NCBI GenBank assembly: GCA_023525715.1
Contig: CM042014.1
Coordinates: 17,091,563-17,155,562, forward strand
Source of the DNA: Cichorium intybus
Lineage: Eukaryota; Streptophyta; Magnoliopsida; Asterales; Asteraceae
DNA length: 64,000 nt
Direction: 5' to 3'
Notes under the pieces: model-generated
The model's input: only the letters and a program-made list of their open reading frames with translations
The model's database searches: none
Told to the model about the DNA's origin: nothing
In this document: positions 55,540 through 64,000 of the stretch, piece by piece
Numbering within the stretch: position 1 is the first letter of the stretch
Layout of the letters: the number at the start of each line of letters is the position of its first letter
Position numbers and translations under genes: made by a program

Positions 55540-58475
55540 ATTAATTAAAAGGGTGCAAACTGCAAAGGGCGGTTGACAAAAGAAGTTTGTTTTACGTTTT
55601 CTTGTTTCTTTCTTCTTTTAATAAAAAATCGATAGAGACATGGTTACCCATACCAGCAACATTGAATGCATACTCAATAACCTTCATTTACTCCCCGCCG
55701 TTTGACTTTACATATCTTATTAATGATTTATTATTATTATTATTATTGACTTTCAATAAAAACACAACAAAAAACATTTCATTTCAAAATCAATATTATT
55801 AGCCTTTTTATAAACAAAGCAAAAATTATACTAAGGTGGCCCGTCGAATATTGATGATATGAAACATACCAATCAAGTTATATTATGTATATACAAGTAC
55901 ATCACATGGTTCAATGTTCAAATTTTATTGAGCACCTTCATAATTTTGTTGGTCATAATTCCACCCTCACTCACGACATATTCTATTTTGTGACGTACAT
56001 TAATCTCCATATACCTTATTGAGTACGAGTTCCCATTTTTTCGACTACCAATTCGTAGAACTCAATAAATATTAATTAGGTCAAAGAACACCGACCAGTG
56101 ATTCCGATTCGTACTTTCTTCCTAGGTAACCAACTTGTTGGGTGACCACCTTCTTAATCTATATCTTAATTGTACGCGCTAAACTATAAAGATACGCTAT
56201 AATTCAACTGTCGATTTATTTCGTGAGTTTTCCTCTATTAAAAAATGGACCTTGAAGAAACATATTTTAAAAATAAATTAAATTAAAAACTGATTTTTAT
56301 ATAAATACATGTAATATATAGATATAGAATATGAGTACGTACATTGGTTTGATCCTTTTGTGAAAACTATGGGCTTCAATAAAAGCCCTCTTAAATGCCA
56401 AAACATCCCGCACGACTCAAGTGGACAATAAAAATAAAACGATAAATCGAGTGTACATCTATCAAACTTATAATACTTTTATCTTCATCAGTTTGAATCT
56501 TAAAACTTATAACATCAAATTAGTTGTTAAAAAACCTAAATTAATAGACATATAAGTATATAACAACTGTTACATTCCTTGTTGAGGTTTTCGGCTTCTT
56601 AGACATATAACAGCCGTTACATCCACGAGTACTGGAAGACCAAATTAATTTCGAACTTTTTGGTGATATATGCTACAATTAATTAATAACAAAAATAATG
56701 AGAAGTATTGAAAAGTGTGAGCATGTTACAAGAATTTTTCAATTTCATCTGCCATTGCTGTCTAATTAACACCAGTCTGGATATATGGCAGGCTCCACAA
56801 GACATTTGCCATCAATACTGTTGCTTCAAATGCAATCCGGTGTATAGTTCGTGTGAAACCTATTATAGTTTTCTCATTTTTGTTTCAAAGTTTATCGATT
56901 AGACGTCGTTTTACGATTTAATTCATTCATATCATTGTTAGCTATCAAAGAGGTTAGGCGGTTGTCCTCCTCTAAATTTTGCAATTAAGAGAACGATTTT
57001 AAAGTTATAGTGTAAGTGTAAAATATAAGTCGAGTCATTTCTATCTTTAGTGTATGTATTTGACTTTTTCCATATGCCATAAATGCTTTTTTCTCCTTGT
57101 CATAAGTAAGTTGTTGACCCATTGAATTCAATTAGATATTTGATGGTGGTTCAAGTCCCTAGTTTTCATTTTTATCGTAACCCAAAGTTATATTTAAAAA
57201 TAGTAAATTATTTAAAGCTGTCTATTTCTAAACCAAAAGTTCAATTTAGATTCTTTGCTTAAAAATGTTTACCAAAGGATTCGGATCTACTGGTTCGCTT
57301 TTAATTTCTAGTGAAACACAACCTTTCTACATTTTAATGCCCAAACACGATATATAATAAGTAATAGGAATTACTAAATAATATAATAAAATATTGTATG
57401 AAATAAAACAAGTTTCTACATTAGTTTTGCGTTGCCGTATACAATGATCATCTTTTTAGTTTTGTAACTTCGTCGGAAAAGCTTTCATCATATTTTGTAA
57501 GACAAAATTTGATTAGATTTTATATCAAATAAAATTTTTACTAGTTTCGGACGAAATATTGCTATTTAAGTCGATAAAAGGTTGAATCTTTCATGTGAAC
57601 ATCTTGCACGGAAAACAAAAAAGGTTAGTGAAATCTCAACAATATCCCACCAACACAAAGGGAACCTGCCTTCTTTGAAATTATTGGAAAATTCCATAAA
57701 AAGTGCACAACTTTTGTACCTATAACCTGCCACGATTTGTTCCAAAATCTAAAAATTGTGCTTTGAAAGTTTCTTTGGATTCTATGGTCCATGTGGTTCA
57801 AGTTGGATCATGCATTTCTTGTTATTGGTTGGTGAACCTTCTTCAATCATTTCATGTGGATGCATCCAACCTTCACTTCAAGTTTGAATAGTCTTTGCAT
57901 GCAGTGATGTAGGTAGCTACTTCACTAGCTTCATGCTTTTTTTTATCAATTTGTTTCGTAAACTATGCAATACTTAATCTGATGCATATAGTTTAATGGG
58001 CATATGTAATTAACTGATAATCTTTGAACCAATTACCGAATTTCCAAAATGGTAATAGTTGGTTGTTGTATTACCCAACAATTAAGCTATAAATTAATTA
58101 AAATAATCTCTTGATAAACTTGAAAACTAAAGATAAATATTTGTTGCGGTGACACGTACTCTGATTCAATTCTCTATCCATGTGAAACCGAGTTGTTATA
58201 TGTCACTTTAACTCGTTGCTGCTCTTTTATCCACGCGTGACACGTTTTTACAATTTGTAGCAGGAGGCTTGGGACTTTCGCAACGCGAGGTCACTATTGT
58301 GATAATAGTTATTCAACGAGCAATGTTACATGTATGTACTTCCTAAAAAGGACTTTAATTTGTTAGTCTATGTTTCGGCATTCCCGTATAATTTGGGGTT
58401 CGCTTTTGTAATTACTCGTAATTAAAGGCTTTTACTTTAAAAAGCCATTATTAACAAGTTATAATCGCTTGTACT
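55540..58475. other. Long AT-rich spacer
   Basis: About 2.9 kb without a supported gene. A (TTA)n run of about seven units is near 55728-55746. 'Cttagacatataacagccgt' resembles nearby text around 56550-56620, where the phrase 'agacatataa...aacagccgttacat' occurs twice. The rest shows nothing I can name. Confidence 0.4.
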
Positions 58476-59584
58476 TTTTTTTAGAATGGTATACGATTTC
58501 ATAAAAGCTAGCAAGAAGCTAGACCAAATAAGAGACAATCAGGTTATTACAAGAATAGGATTATGGAGCCATCCAATCTAATTGAGAAGAACCGACTTAT
58601 TTCTAGAAGACATTCAATAAAACGATTGAGTAACACTATTATGAAACAAATCAGATTTTCTCGGCTTTGCTCTAACAAAATATAAATATTCTGGAAGAAC
58701 CATAACGGCCACCACATCGTGAGAATGTAGCTTTTTAAAGAAATATTGATGTGACATTTCAACCGTAAAGTCGAGAACCAACTCCACCAATCATCATACG
58801 AACTAAGATAGGGAATATCTATACCGCACCACTAGGCGATAAGCGACCAAATAGAAGTAGCCACCGAACAAGAGAAAAAAAGAGATGTAAAACAGTCTCG
58901 GTTATATTAGCACACACCAGTCACAACACGGACGGGATTTCCAAACCTCTTATATCAATATTATCTCTAGTTGATAGCCTATCTTGGGCAATAGTACTGG
59001 AAATAAGAACATTAAATTAACAGACTTGTGTTCCACCTAGTAGGAGTACAGCCGACAATCAATGTTTGCTTGTCAACAGTGTGTCTGATTGAGACAACAC
59101 TAAACTCACCGGACCATCCAGAGACCAAACCCAACAATCTGGCAAAGTGGAAAGAAGTGAAATATGATCGACCACTGCTCACCCTAGGCTTCCCCTCTCG
59201 ACAGTTGACGCAAAGAAGCACACGGACCCTCTTAAGCCATTTTATCTTTGACAGACACTCGTTTATTTAGCTCCAACGCAAAAACACAAGGGTATTTACA
59301 TTTAAAAGGAACATCCCCCAACCATGTATCCTCCCAGAAACTCGTCAACGACCTATTAGCAAAATGTTTATCGCAAAAAGAAAAAAGATCAATGCCTTTA
59401 TCCCAAAGCTTGATCTTAGCCACAATAATATTGAGCCATGTGGTATTAAAGTTAGACCTTGGCAAAGGAAGCTCCACAAAACCATAGTCACTATAAATCA
59501 CCTTTATACATCTCACCCATAAAATCGTTTGGCTGTTCTGACAACACTGAATCCATTTAAAAAGAAGATTCTGATTAAGGGAAA

Positions 59585-60640
59585 AATTCGTTACACTTTA
59601 TATTTTATGACACTAATTCCCCTATCTATAATTAAAACACCACTACAACTTTATATATTATATAGTAAAAAAACTAGTTCATTGAAAACCCCGAATGTAA
59701 AAAACTTAAAAACATTTCAATATCCTCCTCCTCCTTGCATAGCGGGAAAGTGAAAATATATATAAAAAATCCCGCTTCAAGTTCGTAGCTTTAGAACGAG
59801 GCCTTTCTCCTCGATTCTACATTTATTTCCCAAATCAAACCCTAATCCGCCTCACTCCCTTATTCTCAATATATCACCGTCGCCATCAATCCTCCTATCA
59901 ACATAATTGTCAGCACTGCCCTTCCATTGTCATTGCTTTTACCCAGTGTCACCACCATCCAACTTAGTGAACTTGTCGTTGAAACCGCCGTTGCCATGAT
60001 TGTCAATCATCCTGGCTATGCTTCCAAAATCTTTCCTTCTTTCTTAGATGAAATTAAACTACAATCAGATGTGTCAGATTGATAAAAAATGGGGTGTCCA
60101 GCAGTATTCAGACATGTAGTTCTCACAAGCCATCGTGAACCTCTGCCAATTCACCACCTTTTCGTTGCCTTCGGTTTCCCCCAACTTATGATGTGGTTGT
60201 AGAATCGCAACGAGGATTTTGGATTTCAATTTTCGAAGATGATGCTATCATCAGCTCAATTGTTCTCGTAATGAAAACCATCATCATCATCATTATTTAT
60301 GGAGAATGAATAGGAGCCCCCTCAAGAAACAAACTGCCGAGAGTAAAATCTATAATCTTCACAAATAAAACAAACACCATGTCGAGTCTTAAATGTGACC
60401 ATAAAAACAAACCAGTTCGGTGCCATTGTAACTTACAAGAGCTATAGTGGCATAATAAAAAGTGTCATTAAAACTCAATAACGTTGCAGCGACACAAACA
60501 AAAAGTGTCATTAAAGGCCCTTAGTGGTAGCACTTTTAGTGACACTTTCTTTTTGTGTCGTTGATTGTCTAGGAGGCCTTTATTGACACTTTTTTGATTT
60601 TTGGTGACAATTTTTCTATGCCACTGAATGTCATTTTATT
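59585..60640. other. About 1.05 kb inserted into the LINE
   Basis: The sequence does not continue the LINE reading on either side. It contains a CT-rich part (59790-60010) without a reading frame and an inverted-repeat part at 60440-60630. It is probably a DNA transposon; neither ends nor target duplication could be fixed. Confidence 0.4.
60440..60630. repeat. Inverted repeat of 'agtgtcattaaaggcc' type words
   Basis: 'tagtggcata' near 60441 is complementary to 'tatgccact' near 60624. Further inside, 'aaaaagtgtcattaaaggcc' pairs with 'ggcctttattgacacttttt'. The centre has another inverted pair ('aagtgtc'/'gacactt'). This resembles sub-terminal repeats of CACTA or related DNA transposons. Confidence 0.5.
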
Positions 60641-61130
60641 TATGGTGTTGCGTAATACATGACTATGCATTTGAAAAATGATATGAAATAATTTGGGAGA
60701 CAACTCATAACCGATTTTATCAAAGTGAGATGACCCCCAACAAAGAGGGTTTTAGTATTCCAATTTGACAATTTATAAATAAATTTATTTACCACATCTT
60801 TCCAAGCCTCAACCTTCAACATGTTATCACCAATTTGCATGCCAAGATACGAAAAAAGAGTTTTAAGTGAGGCACACCCAATACCACTTCCCATCTCATC
60901 AACTATCATAAAATCCATCCCAACACTCATTGGTTTTCTTTCTTGCGGGGTTATCTTTAGCCAAAAGCTAAAAAGAAACAATGTGAGATCAACACAATAT
61001 TCTATAGATTGTGAGTAGACCATTCACCTAGAAAAATACATCGTTAACATAAGAAAATTAGCTTCCTGATTGGCAACATCCAATCCTCCCATGACTAGAA
61101 TAAAAAGAAAATGTGATAAATGGTCACCTT

Positions 61131-61340
61131 GACGTAAACCCTTCATGAATTGGAATTCCTTAGTCGAGGACCCATTCATGATGACCGACCCCATTGGAGA
61201 CCGTAGGACAACTTGAATGACATGCAAGATCTATTGACGTATACCCCTGATGAACTAGAATTCCTTAGTCGAGGACCCATTCATGATTACCGACCCCATC
61301 GAAGACTGTAGGTCGACTTGAATAACATTCAATATCTATT
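61131..61340. repeat. 105-bp tandem duplication inside the LINE reverse transcriptase
   Basis: 61131-61235 and 61236-61340 are about 85 per cent alike by eye; both start GACGTA and end ATCTATT. 105 is a multiple of three, so the duplication kept the frame. It covers the 'SVIMNGSSTKEFQ...GLRQ' stretch. Confidence 0.75.
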
Positions 61341-61460
61341 CATTATAGGAGTTTGTCAGAGTCTTTGTATCATAAACATTAATTGTTGGCTCTAAGAACT
61401 TTATATGATCAAGCGCATAATTCACGAACTTTTCAGAAATGACTCCTTATGTTGAGCTTC

Positions 61461-63915
61461 TGTAACACCCCTTTTCTCAAACCATATTTAAAATACAAAT
61501 ACAGTTTTCAAACATATTTTACAACTCGTGACTATAAAATAGCCACTTAAATTTTTGTTTTATTTTACAAACTTAAACTCGAGGGGTATTACAGACTCAA
61601 TACAGATAACCATAATTTAAACTTACAGTGTACAATAACGGTCCCAACTGCAACTCTCGCTCCTTCACCTAAGTACATAGCATTTCAAAAACATAGTATA
61701 CGTGAGACATAAAGTCTCGTGAGTAATATGGGTTTAGACCCAAAACTTTTCTATTCAAAACTTGAAATATCAAAAGTACATTGCTAAAAACTGATTTATT
61801 TCATAAATCTCAAAATCTCTTTTCTTCTTTACTTTCAAACATTAAAAAGACTTTCTTTCATAAATTGCTTTCTTTCTCATTTTCTCGTGACCAACTGAAA
61901 CTTATGAATTAAGTTAATTAATTCATTCAACTAGCTCCCCTCGCGGGACAGAACAGATCTGTCCACTCGGTTTGCTCATTCTGTCTCCCCTTTGTGACTT
62001 GGAACAAATTCAAGCACAAGGGTATGCTAAGCTAGACAACTACTTCGCGACGGGAGGTACCATCCCAGTAGTGTCTTCTGATCCCCCGATTATGTGGGTG
62101 ATCCTAGTCCGGACAACTGGCTCATACTTCTTTAATTCTTACTTCATTTCATCTCAAATTGGTCAAAGTGGGACACAATTTGTAAACTATTCTTACTCAA
62201 ACATTTTATGACTCTTTACTAAAAATACTTTCAAAAACTGCTTTCGACATCTTAGTTCCCATAAGGAACTTCTTACAAAAATACTTGCAAAACATACTTT
62301 AAAAATCTGTTAAAAATACTAAGCCCTTGTATAGAGCTTCATTCAAAACTATTTTCCAAACTTTAGTATTTATAAACATTGGAAATCATACTTTTCTGAA
62401 AATAACATTTTGCTATGCACTATAGAAATCCTCATAAAACTCACCTTGATTATATTACGGTTTACTAAACTTCACGTACGGCTTTTCCCTTCCCGTGCTC
62501 AACAACGTTTGAAGCACCACCTATACAAATTGTATATATAAATACTCAATATAATTAATTCTATAATGCTAAAGTCTCATATAATATAGCTCTAGGTTAT
62601 AATAAATGTATAACCATTTATAAACTCGTTTTACGGTTTTTCTCCGAAATACGCGTATACTACTACAGTACCCCCGAGGGGTTGTATTTCAGTTCCGATT
62701 CTTTTCCATGAAATCTTAAGCCATATTAGACTTGTGTTTCAAATTTGAAGTCAATTGGACAAGTCTAGCTCAAATTCCAAAATTAAGTTTTGAAGTGAAT
62801 AGTACTTTTCGCCACTGCCGCTACAGTGACTTTTCCGCAAGGTCGAATTACGGATTTGACCATTCCCGACATGTTCTTATACCATGTTAGGGTTATGTCT
62901 AAAATTTCAGGTCAATCGGACGTGTCTAGCTATAGTTTCTAGCGTTTGGAATATTTGAGATTTTTTAACATTTTTAGTCCCTGCCTGAAGGCGCACCGCG
63001 CCAGGACTAGGGCGCACCGCGCCTGGGCGCGCCTCGCCTAGAGCCTGGGCGCGCCGCGCCTAGCGCCTGGGCAGGCTCCTGATCAGTCGCGATTTATGCA
63101 CTGTAGCACGCAGTTTTCACCCATTAAGCACTTATTTCAGTTCTTATTCGTATGGGGTTTGTTCTAGAACTAAAACCCTTGACTAATAACACATTTTAAG
63201 CCATTAAAAACACTTTAATAGATCAATTGCAGAAATTAAAGTTCTTGGCTAAACTTGAAAATTCTCAAGAATAGCATCCTACTTTCATGTTTTTAGGTTA
63301 AGTTCTTAACTAATAGCTTATTGGAAGCATTAGTTACTTAACCCACATGACTTTTAACTGCAATTTCAGTTTCTACTCAACCCAATTCAAGAACACCCAA
63401 GAACTAGGTTAAAACAAAGGAATTTCTTACCTCTTCAACTATGGAATCACCAATTCCAATTCCTCTCTTGATTTTCCTTGACAATTCCTTTGATCTCTTC
63501 TTCTTCCTTGCTCTCTCCCGCTGCCTCTCGTGCTCTCTGGAATTCTCTGGAGATTTCTTTTGTTTCTCAAATAATAGGGATAGTTTTAATATATAATAGA
63601 TATTTAAGTTTTATAAAAACTTTACACTTTAGTCCTTAACCTTCCATTTCTTCTACAAAAATGATCCAAGAGTCACAACTTCACAATTAACTTCCAACTT
63701 AACATTTTCCTTGACATTTTGGTCATTTTCATGTCAAATGACCAATTTGCCCTTTTTGGTCAAATTTCACTATTCACGCGTTAAAAACTCCAAATTTCTC
63801 ATAAACTTTTATTTCTTATTATATTATTGTACAAATACATATTATTACACATAATAGTCGTACAATATGACAAAAGACGGTTTTACCCTTTTTGACTTTT
63901 TCGCGGGTTCTTACA
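61461..63915 (-). mobile_element. 3' LTR of a Tekay-like Ty3/gypsy element
   Basis: On the minus strand the LTR starts TGTAAGAACCCGCG at 63915 and ends GGGGTGTTACA at 61461. It is 2455 bp. The polypurine tract directly upstream on the minus strand (63916-63930) shows this is the 3' LTR and that the element body lies beyond the right edge. The 5 bp next to it (61456-61460, GCTTC) should be the target duplication. Confidence 0.75.
62988..63072. promoter_or_regulatory. GC-rich palindrome cluster in the Tekay-like LTR
   Basis: Four near-palindromes of the type ggcgc-N3-gcgcc follow each other: around 62990-63004 (ggcgcaccgcgccagg), 63010-63026, 63026-63040 and 63047-63062 (ggcgcgccgcgcctag). They are separated by 'tgg'/'ctagg' words. 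They are the only strongly GC-rich segment of the LTR. Confidence 0.6.
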
Positions 63916-64000
63916 GTCACCCCTCCTTAAGCGGATTCCGTCCTCGGAATCTTTTCGTAATCGGTGAAATTCGGATATCTTCTCTTCATTTCTGCTAACG
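63916..64000 (-). mobile_element. Polypurine tract and extreme 3' end of the element body
   Basis: Minus strand: TTAAGGAGGGGTGAC directly before the LTR is the polypurine tract. Upstream, 'GATTCCGAGGACGGAATCC' is the typical sequence just before it in Tekay-like elements. Only 85 bp of the body is in the window. Confidence 0.7.

Larger units (their letters stand above)
58476..61340 (-). pseudogene. Broken LINE (non-LTR retrotransposon), 3' half
   Basis: Minus-strand pieces run in LINE order: reverse transcriptase ('SVIMNGSSTKEFQ', 'GLRQGDHLS', then 'YLGMQIGDNMLKVEAWKDVV' and 'TKTLFVGGHLTLIKSVMSCLPNYFISFFKC', 61340-60650), linker ('NLLFKWIQC', 'GIDLFSFCDKHFAN', 'TSFWEDTWLGD', 59580-59232) and the zinc-knuckle end (about 59220-58550). 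The catalytic ADD position appears as VND in another frame. Stops and frameshifts are frequent. A T run at 58471-58478 on the plus strand is the probable poly(A) tail. The piece between about 59585 and 60640 is foreign and some 60 LINE codons are missing there. Confidence 0.75.

Overview
This window is nuclear DNA of a flowering plant. The genes are split by GT-AG introns, the proteins are plant families (JASON-like, JMJ16-type demethylase, land-plant GPAT), and most of the rest is plant transposable elements: Athila, Tekay-like and Copia LTR elements, a LINE, SINEs and hAT-type MITEs. The style resembles a large Asteraceae genome such as lettuce, but that is only a guess. No bacterial, viral or organellar gene block is present.

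Host genes. Five can be supported. (1) 3159-4876 (+): JASON-like gene, four exons, 448 aa. (2) 7256-7726 (-): single-exon plant protein of unknown function, 156 aa. (3) 16164-17572 (-): mPGES2-like glutaredoxin/GST-fold protein, five exons, 336 aa. (4) 37162-41187 (+): JMJ16-type histone H3K4 demethylase, eleven coding exons, 1056 aa, with a probable 5'UTR intron. (5) 53066-55421 (-): land-plant sn-glycerol-3-phosphate acyltransferase, two exons, 553 aa. All splice sites given were placed by keeping the reading frame across GT-AG borders. The five genes look independent and do not form a cluster or pathway.

Transposable elements, left to right. 5513-5754 is a hAT MITE with an 8-bp target duplication. 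9000-11523 is the 5' LTR and initiator-Met primer site of a minus-strand LTR element. 12546-13507 and 18371-18855 are TIR elements. 15116-15240 and 51847-52078 are SINEs. 19106-20100 is an LTR remnant split by a hAT MITE. 20583-34279 is an old TIR transposon that was split by a young, complete 12.6-kb Athila element (21009-33655, TSD TGGAT, LTRs almost identical). 42055-42340 is another hAT MITE. 42915-48801 (-) is a decayed Copia element that received a 71-bp MITE and a 1.7-kb solo LTR (TSD CTGAG). 58476-61340 (-) is a broken LINE. 61461-64000 is the 3' LTR, polypurine tract and extreme end of a Tekay-like element running off the right edge.

The most unusual pattern is in the LTRs. Three different LTR families carry short palindromes arranged as close pairs, and each family has its own palindrome sequence. 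In the family with copies at 9020-11523 and 46212-47930, the arms differ between copies but stay complementary, and a minisatellite at the same LTR position has unrelated units. In the Athila element the LTR palindrome pairs recur between gag-pol and the env-like frame, just upstream of a TATA box, which suggests a second, internal promoter.
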